From Neisseria dentiae (GTDB taxonomy: Bacteria; Pseudomonadota; Gammaproteobacteria; Burkholderiales; Neisseriaceae), in assembly GCF_014055005.1 (NCBI RefSeq), contig NZ_CP059570.1:1364001-1428000 (forward strand): a stretch of 64,000 nucleotides of DNA, read 5' to 3'. Positions 8,711 to 17,423 of this stretch are shown here, in pieces. Numbering within the stretch: position 1 is the stretch's first letter; each line of letters starts with the position of its first letter. Under the pieces are notes generated by a model. The model had not been told where the DNA came from, made no database searches, and saw only the letters and a list, made by a program, of their open reading frames with translations. Both the position numbers and the translations under genes were made by a program.

Positions 8711-9751
8711 TCAGACGGCCTGCAACAAACCGTCGGTAATTTCCCGCCAAGCGGCTAGCTCGGGTTCGCCTTCCTGCCGTCTGCCGAAAATCTGAATCAC
8801 GGTTTTGCGGCGGCTGTCGAAGCCTTCTACGCAGGTAACGAAGCCGTCGCGTATCGGGCGGCGCACCACCCAGGTTTCGGCGATTTCGTCGTCTTTCAGG
8901 TGCAGGCTGAAGCCTTCTTCTTGGCCGTCGAGAATGTTCAGATAGCCGCGGGCGCGCACGAGGTTGTGCACTTTGCCGGTTTGAATCTGCACGATGCCGC
9001 GGTTGCCGGCGAAAATCATGATTTCCAAGCCTTGCTCTTTCGCCTGCTCCAGCACCTGCTGCCATGCTTCTTGCGTGAGCAGACGGGTGGTGCCGGCGGG
9101 GGCGTGGCGGTAGGCGGTTTGGCGGTCGAGATTGAAGGTTTCGAGCAGGCCGCCGAAATGGTGCACGTCTTTCAGTTCGTTCCAACGCTCTTGAAACGCG
9201 GCTTCTTTTTCGGGCGTTAATGCGGCGGCGGCTTCCACGGGCGGCAGCCCGCCGCTTTGGAACGCGGGCTTGCCGCTGCGGCCGAAAGCGGCCAGCAGCG
9301 CCTGCCATTCGGCTTCTTTACCCTCTTCTTTTAAAAACACTTTCTGCACCGCCACGCCGAATTCGTCGTAAAACTGCACCGAGCGCGAAACCTTGCCGCC
9401 GTCGCGGGTGGTAACGGCCAGCGTATGATGCCAGCGCGCGGGGAAGATGCGCAGGTCGATGCCGCCGATATTGAGGGCGATGCCGGAAGTGGGCGCCATG
9501 CTCACGTTTTCGTACACGCCTTGTTTTTCGTGTACGCACACGCTGTTGCGCACCACGCACTGCACCCGCCCCAAGGTGTGCAGTTTCAATACGATGTCGC
9601 GGATGTTTTCTTTGCCGCCGAGGTAAACGCTTTCGGGCGCGTCGGCTATCAATGCGCCTTCGCTCACGCCCAGTTCGGCCGCGCCTTCGCGGGGAAAATA
9701 AACGCCTTGTTTGCCGGCTTTGTTGGCTTGGTATTGTTGCCAGAGGTTCAT
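8711..9751 (-). CDS. hmuS: Cytoplasmic heme-binding/degrading protein, HemS/HmuS family
   Basis: The 346-residue protein has the duplicated HemS architecture, with related halves of about 170 residues (LHTLGRVQCVVRNSVCVHEKQ and later GLEIMIFAGNRGIVQIQTG). The segment LKDVHHFGGLLETFNLDRQTAYRHA (about residues 200-224, quoted here by its key HH and RQ) holds the histidine that ligates heme in the family. HemS proteins accept imported heme in the cytoplasm and release iron from it. No signal peptide. DUS pairs separate it from the receptor gene. Confidence 0.92.
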   Translation of the reverse strand: MNLWQQYQANKAGKQGVYFPREGAAELGVSEGALIADAPESVYLGGKENIRDIVLKLHTLGRVQCVVRNSVCVHEKQGVYENVSMAPTSGIALNIGGIDLRIFPARWHHTLAVTTRDGGKVSRSVQFYDEFGVAVQKVFLKEEGKEAEWQALLAAFGRSGKPAFQSGGLPPVEAAAALTPEKEAAFQERWNELKDVHHFGGLLETFNLDRQTAYRHAPAGTTRLLTQEAWQQVLEQAKEQGLEIMIFAGNRGIVQIQTGKVHNLVRARGYLNILDGQEEGFSLHLKDDEIAETWVVRRPIRDGFVTCVEGFDSRRKTVIQIFGRRQEGEPELAAWREITDGLLQAV

Positions 9752-9823
9752 CAGTTGTTTCCTTTCATGTTTTCAGACGGCCTGTTCCATACCGCAAAGG
9801 CCGTCTGAAAAAACGGTTTGCCG

Positions 9824-12025
9824 TTAAAACTTCACCTGCACCGTGGCCGCCACGTTGCGGCCGCTCATGCTGTACAAATCCATCACGCCGGTATCGGCCA
9901 TGCCGGCCACGTCAACGTGCTGCCAGTATTTTTTGTTGCCGAGGTTGTAGAGGTTCAGCCCCAATTCGACGTTTTTTACCGGTTTGTACCACGCGCCGAT
10001 GTCCCACACGCCGTAGCCCGGCGTTTTGAAGAAACTTTCGTCGCTCACGCGTTTCTGCTTGGCCGCCCAGCGCAGTTTGGCGCCTGCGCCCCATTTTTCC
10101 TGCACATAATCCAAGCCGAGCACGCCGTTGAGCGGATAGGCGGTGTCGAGCGGCTTGCCTTCGCCGTCTTCGCCGCGCATCCAGGCGATGCTGCCGTTGA
10201 GGTGCCAGGCATCATTCAAACGGTGGGAAGCGGCCGCTTCGATACCGTAGGTTTTCACTTTGTCGAGATTACCGTATTGATACACCAGCACACCGTTTTC
10301 GGTGCCGATGAGTTGGCGGTTGATGAAGTCGCGGTAGCGGTTGTAGAACGCGGTTACTTGCGCCTTGCTGTTTTCGCCTTTGTATTTCAAACCCAATTCA
10401 AAGCTGTTGGAACGCTCCGATTTCAGATTATTGTTGGGCACGATTTGGTAGCCGTGCTGGGTGTTGGAAAACGACATGGTGGCCGAATCGAACGGCGGCG
10501 TGCGGAAGCCCTGCGAATAGGTGGCGAAACCGGTAAACGCGTCGCCCATCGGCCAGCTTAAGCGCAGGCTGGGCGTGATGGCGCTGTCGCTGAAGTTTTG
10601 CGGCAGGCTTTCGGGATTGGCGTTCAGATAGGCTTGGTCGATTTGCGGCTTCAGCTTTTCGTATTCGTAGCGCAACGCGGGCGTGAGCACCACGCCGTTG
10701 GCAAAGGCGATGCTGTCTTGCGCATACACGCTGAAGGTGCGTCGTTTGCTGTCGGGGAAGGTTTTATTGGGATAGAGGCTGCCGGCATAGCTTTTGCTGG
10801 TGCTGCCGTCTGAGTTGACGGTGGTGCTGTCGCGGCTGCGCTCGGTGTCGACGTGTTTGAATTCCGCCCCCGCCACCACGGTGTGTTTCAAACGGCCTGT
10901 ATCGAACTCCGCTACCGCGCGGCTGCTGATGCCGTTGGCGGTTTGGTCGAAACCATAATCGGAATAGCGCACGCCGCTGCCGACGGTGCGGCCGTTAATC
11001 GCGGTTTCGCTCGTGTTCACCGCATCGTCCTGTGCTTTGAGCTGCTGGCGGTAAAGCATGATTTCGGCTTCTTTCAGACGGCCTCCGCCCATATAACGGT
11101 AGCCCAAGCCGAAGCGTTGGCGGCGGGCGGAATCATACGCTTCGGCCAGGCTCTGCGTGGTGGTAACCGTGGTCGGGCCGCGCACCACGCTGCTGCTGCC
11201 CAGCGTGTTGAGCAACTCGGTTTCGTTTTTGCGGTAAAACTGCTCGAACACGGCTTCGAGACGGTGGTTTTCGTTGCCGATATTGCCTTTGGCCAAAATA
11301 TTGTAGCCGTTGTTGTCTTGCGGATTGTTTTTGGTGCGGCGGCTGTCGCGCGTATCGACGCTGCCTTTGTTTTTGGTTTCATGCCCTTGGCGGCGGGTAA
11401 GCATCAGCAGGCCCTCGGCGTTTTCGGTGTAGCCCGCCGCCGTGGCGGTTACACCATGGCTGTTGTCGCGGCTGCGGTAGCCGTATTTCAGGCCGAAGTG
11501 ATAAGGCTTGTCGGCATCGACGAAATCGCGTGGCGAATAAGTAGCCAGATTCACCACCCCGCCCAGCGCATCGCTGCCGTAGAGCGCGGAATACGGCCCT
11601 TTCACAATGTCCGCCTGCTTAAGCGTATCGGGTTCTACCAGATCGCGGCCTGAAATCGCACCGTTGCTGCCGCCGCCCGCATACGCCTCCGGCAGGCGCA
11701 CGCCGTCCACCATCATCAGGATGCGGTTACCGTCGATGCCGCGGATATTTACGCCCGCGTTACCGCGGCGGGTGTTGTCGGAGGGCACCCACACGCCCGG
11801 CTCGTATAAAAACACATCATCCAGATTCGCAGCCGCAGCCTGATTCAGGGTTTGCCGCGACACCACCGCCACATTCGGCGCGGCGAGGTCGAGCTTCTGC
11901 GCGTTGCGGTCGGCGGTTACGGTAATGGTTTCCAATTCGGCGGTTTCGGGCCGCACGCTTTCGGCATAAAGCGCAGGCGCGGCAAAAGCCAGCACCACGG
12001 CGCAGGCGGCAGGTTTTAACTTCAT
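9824..12025 (-). CDS. hmuR: TonB-dependent heme/hemoglobin receptor
   Basis: The 733-residue outer membrane protein has a signal peptide ending ALYA, a TonB box (LETITVTAD, about residues 31-39), a plug domain (residues about 45-150 with RGNAGVNIRGIDGNRILMM) and a 22-strand barrel ending in VQVKF with C-terminal Phe. Near residue 510 it carries FRTPPF, a histidine, then NNNL, a variant of the FRAP/NPNL pair with the conserved histidine of heme receptors. It heads the operon whose other genes encode a heme ABC transporter and HemS. Confidence 0.93.
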   Translation of the reverse strand: MKLKPAACAVVLAFAAPALYAESVRPETAELETITVTADRNAQKLDLAAPNVAVVSRQTLNQAAAANLDDVFLYEPGVWVPSDNTRRGNAGVNIRGIDGNRILMMVDGVRLPEAYAGGGSNGAISGRDLVEPDTLKQADIVKGPYSALYGSDALGGVVNLATYSPRDFVDADKPYHFGLKYGYRSRDNSHGVTATAAGYTENAEGLLMLTRRQGHETKNKGSVDTRDSRRTKNNPQDNNGYNILAKGNIGNENHRLEAVFEQFYRKNETELLNTLGSSSVVRGPTTVTTTQSLAEAYDSARRQRFGLGYRYMGGGRLKEAEIMLYRQQLKAQDDAVNTSETAINGRTVGSGVRYSDYGFDQTANGISSRAVAEFDTGRLKHTVVAGAEFKHVDTERSRDSTTVNSDGSTSKSYAGSLYPNKTFPDSKRRTFSVYAQDSIAFANGVVLTPALRYEYEKLKPQIDQAYLNANPESLPQNFSDSAITPSLRLSWPMGDAFTGFATYSQGFRTPPFDSATMSFSNTQHGYQIVPNNNLKSERSNSFELGLKYKGENSKAQVTAFYNRYRDFINRQLIGTENGVLVYQYGNLDKVKTYGIEAAASHRLNDAWHLNGSIAWMRGEDGEGKPLDTAYPLNGVLGLDYVQEKWGAGAKLRWAAKQKRVSDESFFKTPGYGVWDIGAWYKPVKNVELGLNLYNLGNKKYWQHVDVAGMADTGVMDLYSMSGRNVAATVQVKF

Positions 12026-12113
12026 GTCTTTTCCTCAAGATAAATCAATAATTTAAAACAGCCTGATTGGTAGCCGCCACCTCTTTTTCAGACGGCCTTC
12101 CTATCAAAATAAG

Positions 12114-12132
12114 TGATAATGGTTCGTATTTA
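12114..12132 (-). promoter_or_regulatory. Candidate Fur box upstream of the heme receptor gene
   Basis: Read on the minus strand the site ends AACCATTATC and agrees with the 19-base Fur consensus at 12 positions, with its downstream half nearly perfect. It lies about 90 bases upstream of the receptor start in an AT-rich stretch. Iron control of the heme operon is expected from related loci; binding here is inferred. Confidence 0.45.
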
Positions 12133-12225
12133 TATATTTAATTTATGAAAAAGACAAGTTTTGTAATGTAAAAATACGGCATCAAAAAGCCTAAAACATC
12201 GCCGTTTGCCGCTTTGCCAAACAAA

Positions 12226-12259
12226 CAGGCCGTCTGAAAAAATCTTTTCAGACGGCCTG
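12226..12259. terminator. DUS-pair terminator after lldD
   Basis: CAGGCCGTCTGAAAAAA and its complement form a hairpin 25 bases after the lldD stop codon. Confidence 0.75.
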
Positions 12260-12283
12260 CCCGGCAACTTCACTATCCGATAC

Positions 12284-13453
12284 TCAATCCGCTTCGGGAT
12301 AAGTGCCTTTTACCAGAATATCTTTGTTTACATGATGAATATCGCGGTGGCCGGTAAACGCCATCGAAATATCCATTTCTTTATATAAAATTTCCAGCGC
12401 GCGGGTTACGCCCTCTTCGCCGTATGCGCCCAAGCCGTAAAGGAAGGCCCGCCCTATCATGGTGCCGCGCGCGCCGAGCGCCCATGCTTTGAGGATATCC
12501 TGCCCGCTGCGGATGCCGCTGTCGAGCCACACTTCGATGTTGCTGCCCACCGCGCCCACAATATCGGGCAGGGCTTTGATGGTGGAAACGGTGTCGTCGA
12601 GCTGGCGGCCGCCGTGGTTGGAAACCACGATTGCGTCTGCCCCGCTCTTCACGGCCAGCTCGGCGTCTTCCGGCTCCATAATACCTTTGATAATCAGCTT
12701 GCCGCCCCACAAATCTTTGATGCGGGCAACGTCGTCCCAGCTTAAGCGCGGCTCGAACTGCTCGGAAGTCCACGAAGAAAGTGACGACAAATCGCCCACG
12801 TTTTTGGCATGGCCGACGATGTTGCGGAACGTGCGCCGCTCGGTGTTGAGCATTTTCAGGCACCATTCGGGCTTGGTGGCCAGATTGATTAAGTTGGCGA
12901 GGGTGGGTTTCGGCGGTGCCGAAAGGCCGTTTTTGATGTCTTTGTGGCGCTGGCCGAGCACCTGCAAATCGGCGGTGAGAATCAGCGCCGAACAATTCGC
13001 CGCCTGCGCGCGCTTAATCAGGTTTTGCATAAACTCGCGGTCGCGCATCACATAAAGCTGAAACCAAAACGGCGCACTCGTGTTTTCGGCCACATCCTCA
13101 ATCGAACAAATCGACATGGTGGAAAGCGAAAACGGTATGCCGAATTTTTCGGCGGCGCGGGCAGCCAGAATTTCGCCGTCGGCATGCTGCATGCCGGTAA
13201 AGCCCGTCGGCGCGATGGCCACCGGCATTTTCACTTCCTGCCCGATCATTTTGGTGGCCAAGCTGCGGCCTTCCATATCCACCAGCACGCGCTGGCGGAA
13301 CTTTATGTTTTTGAAATCCGAAGTGTTTTCGCGGTAAGTGGTTTCCGACCACGAACCCGAATCGGCATAGTCGTAAAACATTTTCGGCACCTTGCGCTTG
13401 GCAACGCGGCGCAGGTCTTCGATGCAGGTCATCTTGCTCAAATCACGTTTCAT
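12284..13453 (-). CDS. lldD: L-lactate dehydrogenase, FMN-dependent
   Basis: The enzyme oxidises L-lactate to pyruvate at the inner membrane and feeds electrons to quinone; lactate is a main carbon source for neisseriae. The 389-residue protein has FMN and substrate motifs PVAIAPTGFTGMQHADGE, YVMRDREF, LIIKGIMEPEDA, IVVSNHGGRQLD (catalytic His) and DSGIRSGQDILKA. I start it at MKRDLSK (13453), which has GGTGGAG six bases upstream, instead of the longer frame at 13477. Confidence 0.94.
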   Translation of the reverse strand: MKRDLSKMTCIEDLRRVAKRKVPKMFYDYADSGSWSETTYRENTSDFKNIKFRQRVLVDMEGRSLATKMIGQEVKMPVAIAPTGFTGMQHADGEILAARAAEKFGIPFSLSTMSICSIEDVAENTSAPFWFQLYVMRDREFMQNLIKRAQAANCSALILTADLQVLGQRHKDIKNGLSAPPKPTLANLINLATKPEWCLKMLNTERRTFRNIVGHAKNVGDLSSLSSWTSEQFEPRLSWDDVARIKDLWGGKLIIKGIMEPEDAELAVKSGADAIVVSNHGGRQLDDTVSTIKALPDIVGAVGSNIEVWLDSGIRSGQDILKAWALGARGTMIGRAFLYGLGAYGEEGVTRALEILYKEMDISMAFTGHRDIHHVNKDILVKGTYPEAD

Positions 13454-13590
13454 CTTAGTCTCCACCTTAAAAACCATGTTGATTTATTTATACTTTTCAG
13501 ACGGCCTTAACTCGACCGCCATTTGAGAACCTTTATCAATTTACACCAAGCTGCCGGATATATCAAACGCCCGAGGCCGTCTGAAAACAT

Positions 13591-13615
13591 ATACTTGACT
13601 AAAACACTCAGATAT
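13591..13615 (+). promoter_or_regulatory. IscR type 1 binding site overlapping the isc promoter
   Basis: A 25-base site reads ATACTTGACTAAAAC then ACTCAGATAT. It matches the E. coli type 1 IscR consensus (ATASYYGACTRWWWYAGTCRRSTAT) at all but two positions. The -35 hexamer TTGACT (13594-13599) is inside it and a GACAAT -10 follows after 18 bases (13618-13623). [2Fe-2S]-IscR binding here would repress its own operon when clusters are sufficient. Confidence 0.8.
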
Positions 13616-13659
13616 TAGACAATCCGCCAAACACAACCACCACAATACCAATAACTGCC

Positions 13660-14109
13660 ATGCGACTCACCACAAAAGGGCGGTTTGCCGTTACCGCCAT
13701 GATAGATTTGGCGCTCAACGCCCAAAACGGCGCCGTGAAGCTTAGCGCCATCAGCGAGCGGCAGCATATTTCCCTTTCCTATTTGGAACAGCTTTTCAGC
13801 AAGCTGCGCCGCGCCGAGCTGGTGGAAAGCCTGCGCGGCCCCGGCGGCGGCTATGTTCTCGCCGCCCCCGCAACCGAAATCAACATCGCCCAAATCATCG
13901 CCGCCGCCGAAGACTGCCTGGACGCCACCCAATGCAGCAGCAAGGCCGACTGCCACAAAGGCTCGCCCTGCCTCACCCACGAACTGTGGGAAAACCTAAA
14001 CAAAACCATCCACAACTACCTCAGCAGCATTACCCTGCAACACATTATCGACCGCAAAAGCGCCGGCCATGCCCAAGTGGTGGACTTCACCCACACCCAC
14101 ATTCATTAA
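13660..14109 (+). CDS. iscR: Iron-sulfur cluster-sensing repressor IscR
   Basis: This 149-residue Rrf2-family regulator has an N-terminal winged helix-turn-helix (MRLTTKGRFAVTAMIDLAL, then ISLSYLEQLFSKLRRAELV) and the cluster-binding loop CLDATQCSSKADCHKGSPC (about residues 87-105) followed by the histidine of LTHELW. IscR senses cluster status through a labile [2Fe-2S]. It is the first gene of the isc operon and a near-consensus IscR site overlaps its promoter. Confidence 0.96.
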   Translation: MRLTTKGRFAVTAMIDLALNAQNGAVKLSAISERQHISLSYLEQLFSKLRRAELVESLRGPGGGYVLAAPATEINIAQIIAAAEDCLDATQCSSKADCHKGSPCLTHELWENLNKTIHNYLSSITLQHIIDRKSAGHAQVVDFTHTHIH

Positions 14110-14138
14110 AAACCCATAAATCAAGAAAGAACCCAACC

Positions 14139-15353
14139 ATGACCATCAAAACCCCGATTTACCTCGATTACGCCGCCACCACCCCCGTCGACCCGCGCGT
14201 GGCCGCCAAAATGATTCCTTATTTAACCGAACAGTTCGGCAACCCCGCCTCCAACAGCCACAGCTTCGGCTGGACGGCCGAAGAAGCCGTAGAAAACGCC
14301 CGCGCCGAAATCGCCAAACTGATTAACACCGACGCCAAAGAAATCGTGTTTACCAGCGGCGCCACCGAATCCAACAACCTCGCCATCAAAGGCGCGGCGC
14401 AGTTTTACAAAAGCAAAGGCAAACACCTCATCACCGTGAAAACCGAACACAAAGCCGTGCTCGACACCATGCGCGAACTCGAACGTCAGGGCTTTGAAGT
14501 AACCTATCTGGGCGTGCAGGAAAACGGCCTGATTGATTTAAACGAACTCAAAGCCGCCATCCGCGACGACACCATTCTGATTTCCGTGATGTGGGTAAAC
14601 AACGAAATCGGCGTGATTCAAGATATTCCCGCCATCGGCGAAATCTGCCGCGAAAACAAAATCATCTTCCACGTCGATGCCGCCCAAGCCGCCGGCAAAA
14701 CCCCGATTGACGTCGAAGCCGCCAAAGTCGACCTGCTCAGCCTTTCCGCCCACAAAATCTACGGCCCCAAAGGCATCGGCGCCCTGTATGTGCGCCGCAA
14801 ACCACGCGTGCGCCTCGAAGCCCAAATGCACGGCGGCGGCCACGAGCGCGGCTTCCGCTCGGGCACCCTGCCCACCCACCAAATCGTCGGCATGGGCGAA
14901 GCCTTCCGTCTCGCCCGCGAAGAATTGGAACAAGACCGCGCCCATGCCCTCAAACTGCGCGAGCTGTTCCTAAAAGGCATCGAAGGCATCGAAGAAGTGT
15001 ATATCAACGGTGATTTGGAACGGCGCGTGCCCACCAACCTCAACGTAAGCTTCAACTTCGTCGAAGGTGAAAGCCTGATTATGGCCGTGAAAGAGCTGGC
15101 CGTATCCAGCGGCTCCGCCTGTACTTCCGCTTCATTGGAACCCAGCTACGTTTTGCGCGCCCTCGGCCGCAACGACGAACTCGCCCACTCTTCCCTGCGC
15201 ATCACCTTCGGCCGCATGACCACCGAAGAAGAAGTGAAATTCGCCGCCGAACTGATCAAATCGAAAATCGGCAAACTGCGCGAACTCTCGCCTTTATGGG
15301 AAATGTTTAAAGAAGGGATTGATTTGAATACCGTAGAATGGGCGGAACATTGA
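14139..15353 (+). CDS. iscS: Cysteine desulfurase IscS
   Basis: IscS removes sulfur from cysteine and passes it as persulfide to IscU and to tRNA thiolation enzymes. The start at 14139 (MTIKTPIYLDYAATTPVDPR) gives 404 residues, the same length as the E. coli protein. The PLP lysine is in LSLSAHKIYGPKGIGAL and the active-site cysteine in SSGSACTSASLEPSYVL near residue 328. It follows iscR by 29 bases. A longer open frame from 13932 overlaps iscR and is not the real start. Confidence 0.97.
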   Translation: MTIKTPIYLDYAATTPVDPRVAAKMIPYLTEQFGNPASNSHSFGWTAEEAVENARAEIAKLINTDAKEIVFTSGATESNNLAIKGAAQFYKSKGKHLITVKTEHKAVLDTMRELERQGFEVTYLGVQENGLIDLNELKAAIRDDTILISVMWVNNEIGVIQDIPAIGEICRENKIIFHVDAAQAAGKTPIDVEAAKVDLLSLSAHKIYGPKGIGALYVRRKPRVRLEAQMHGGGHERGFRSGTLPTHQIVGMGEAFRLAREELEQDRAHALKLRELFLKGIEGIEEVYINGDLERRVPTNLNVSFNFVEGESLIMAVKELAVSSGSACTSASLEPSYVLRALGRNDELAHSSLRITFGRMTTEEEVKFAAELIKSKIGKLRELSPLWEMFKEGIDLNTVEWAEH

Positions 15354-15485
15354 GATTGATGCGCGAGGCCGTCTGAAACATTGGGCGTAACAACCCAACC
15401 GCTCCCGTCTTGAATTCCTTTCAGACGGCCTTAAATGAAGCAAAAGAAACCGACTAACCGATAATCCACACAAGGAACCCACATC

Positions 15486-15869
15486 ATGGCATACAGCGAC
15501 AAAGTGATCGATCACTACGAAAACCCCCGCAACGTCGGCTCGTTCGACAAAAACGACGAATCGGTCGGCACCGGCATGGTCGGCGCGCCCGCCTGCGGCG
15601 ACGTGATGAAACTGCAAATCAAAGTGAACGACGAAGGCGTTATCGAAGACGCGAAGTTCAAAACCTACGGCTGCGGCTCGGCCATCGCCTCTTCTTCGCT
15701 GATTACCGAATGGGTGAAAGGCAAAAGCCTCGACGAAGCGCTGTCCATCAAAAACAGCGAAATCGCCGAAGAGCTGGAGCTGCCGCCCGTGAAAGTGCAC
15801 TGCTCGATTCTGGCCGAAGACGCGATTAAAGCCGCCGTTTCCGACTACAAAAAGAAAAAAGGCGTTTAA
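15486..15869 (+). CDS. iscU: Iron-sulfur cluster scaffold IscU
   Basis: IscU is the scaffold on which [2Fe-2S] clusters are assembled. All ligand cysteines are present: VGAPACGDVMKLQI (Cys about 37), TYGCGSAIASSSLITEWVKG (Cys about 63) and the LPPVKVHCSILAEDAI motif (HscA recognition motif LPPVK, then Cys about 106). At 127 residues the length is normal. No hscBA or fdx lies in this window. Confidence 0.97.
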   Translation: MAYSDKVIDHYENPRNVGSFDKNDESVGTGMVGAPACGDVMKLQIKVNDEGVIEDAKFKTYGCGSAIASSSLITEWVKGKSLDEALSIKNSEIAEELELPPVKVHCSILAEDAIKAAVSDYKKKKGV

Positions 15870-15940
15870 CCGTTCAGACGGCCTGCAACGGCTGAAAACA
15901 CGCAAGGCCGTCTGAAAACACGTTTCAAAAAGGAAGCACC

Positions 15941-16183
15941 ATGCCCTTTACCGAAACGGAAACCCAATCCCTATTGGCCGAAAAAGGCATAGGCAAAACC
16001 GTGTTGCAGCGTTTGCAGCAAATGGGTTTGGACGATGTATCCGCCCTTGCCGCTGCCAACCCTGAAGATATCTTGCAACAAGGCGCGACCCTAACCGGTT
16101 CGAGCTGCTGGAAAAACAGCCCGCAGGCCAAAGCCGCCGTCGCTGCCGCGGTAGCTTGGGCGAAACGGCAAACCGAAGCCTAG
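15941..16183 (+). CDS. Small conserved protein in the isc operon
   Basis: The 80-residue product lies between iscU and iscA, with AAAAAGGAAG in front of its ATG. Its sequence (GIGKTVLQRLQQMGLDDVSALAAANPEDIL) looks like a helix-hairpin-helix or SAM-like fold, and a single cysteine sits in GSSCWKNSPQAKAA. I recall such a gene at this place in other neisseriae. A role in cluster assembly is suggested only by position. Confidence 0.8.
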   Translation: MPFTETETQSLLAEKGIGKTVLQRLQQMGLDDVSALAAANPEDILQQGATLTGSSCWKNSPQAKAAVAAAVAWAKRQTEA

Positions 16184-16266
16184 GGCTTGCTATATACCCG
16201 CCCGTTTAAACCGTTGCCCGGCTGACGCATAACCTGCAATATTTTGGCATCACAAGGATAAAGACA

Positions 16267-16587
16267 ATGATCACCCTAACCGAAAAAGCCGCCAACCATA
16301 TCCAAACCTTTCTCACCAAACGCGGCAAAGGCGAAGGCATCCGCTTGGGCGTGAAAACCAGCGGCTGCTCCGGCATGGCTTACACTTTGGAATTTGTTGA
16401 CGACGTGCAGCCCGAAGACTTGGTATTCGAAGGCTTCGGCGTGAAAGTGTTTGTCGACCCCAAAAGCCACGTTTACCTCGACGGCACCGAACTCGACTAC
16501 ACCAAAGAAGGCTTGCAGGAAGGCTTTAAGTTCCAAAACCCCAACGTGAAAGACGAATGCGGCTGCGGCGAAAGCTTCCATGTTTAG
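16267..16587 (+). CDS. iscA: A-type iron-sulfur carrier IscA
   Basis: IscA is an A-type carrier that moves iron or clusters from the scaffold to apo-proteins. The 106 residues contain the three invariant cysteines in TSGCSGMAYTLEF (about residue 35) and DECGCGESFHV (about residues 99 and 101). It is the last recognised gene of the operon, with ATAAAGAC before the ATG. Confidence 0.96.
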   Translation: MITLTEKAANHIQTFLTKRGKGEGIRLGVKTSGCSGMAYTLEFVDDVQPEDLVFEGFGVKVFVDPKSHVYLDGTELDYTKEGLQEGFKFQNPNVKDECGCGESFHV

Positions 16588-16775
16588 CAGGCAAGCGGTG
16601 TATAGCGAGCCAACCCAAGAAAAAACATGCGCCATAATCCGGCTTGCCCGGGTATCACGCAACGGTTATGAAAAACTTGAGCGGTTTCACTAAACGCCCT
16701 GCCGCCTTTCAGTTGGAAACCACGGTTTAAAGCCAAATAACAAAAGATTTAAAACTTTTGATTTTTGAAAAGCAT

Positions 16776-16807
16776 CAGGCCGTCTGAAAACTTTTTCAGA
16801 CGGCCTG
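16776..16807. terminator. DUS-pair terminator
   Basis: Inverted uptake sequences sit between the convergent iscA and anti-sigma factor genes and can stop transcription from both sides. Confidence 0.7.
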
Positions 16808-16831
16808 TATGATTACCTGTTGCCGGGCGGA

Positions 16832-17419
16832 TTATTTGGCTGCGCTGGCCGCTCCGGTTTCGGGCAGTTTTTCCACCCTCACGGCGCTTTGCTTTTCGGC
16901 GGCGCCGGCCGCCTGATTGGCGCGGGCTGCGTTGGGCACTACCGTGCCTTGTGCTTCGGCGTTGGCTACCGCATCGTTTTTGGCCGGTGCGGTTTTGCCG
17001 CCCACCGAAACGATTTCCGACTGTCCCGAAGGCTCGGCTTTTTCGGCCACGGCCGCCGCACCGCTGTTGGTTTGCGGCCAGAACTGCCACACGCCCACCG
17101 CTACCGCCAGCACGCTGGCTGCCACGGCAAAGCCTTTAAAGGCATGGTTGGCCGCAGGGCGGCGGGCATGCTCCGCGCTGCGGTCGAGCTGCTTCGCGGC
17201 AACCGTTTGTACGGCAACTTTGATGCTCTCTTCGGCAACGAATACGTTCTCTTTGTGTACGGCAGGTTTCGCGCGCTGCAAGCAATCGCGGATCAAATGG
17301 TATTCATGCCATTTTTGCTGTGCTTCGCTGTCAGACAATAATTTATCTAGTGCTTCTTCCGACAAATCATCATCGTCCATGGCGGCAGAGACAAATTCAT
17401 AGTCTTTGTTTTGGTTCAT
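16832..17419 (-). CDS. Anti-sigma-E factor, RseA/MucA type
   Basis: The 195-residue protein has an N-terminal cytoplasmic domain of the RseA type (EFVSAAMDDDDLSEEALDKLL, residues about 8-28), a single membrane span (GFAVAASVLAVAVGVWQFW, about residues 94-112) and a periplasmic Ala/Glu-rich tail. It should hold the sigma factor encoded four bases upstream at the membrane until envelope stress releases it by proteolysis. No RseB-like gene follows in this window. Confidence 0.85.
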   Translation of the reverse strand: MNQNKDYEFVSAAMDDDDLSEEALDKLLSDSEAQQKWHEYHLIRDCLQRAKPAVHKENVFVAEESIKVAVQTVAAKQLDRSAEHARRPAANHAFKGFAVAASVLAVAVGVWQFWPQTNSGAAAVAEKAEPSGQSEIVSVGGKTAPAKNDAVANAEAQGTVVPNAARANQAAGAAEKQSAVRVEKLPETGAASAAK

Positions 17420-17423
17420 TTTA

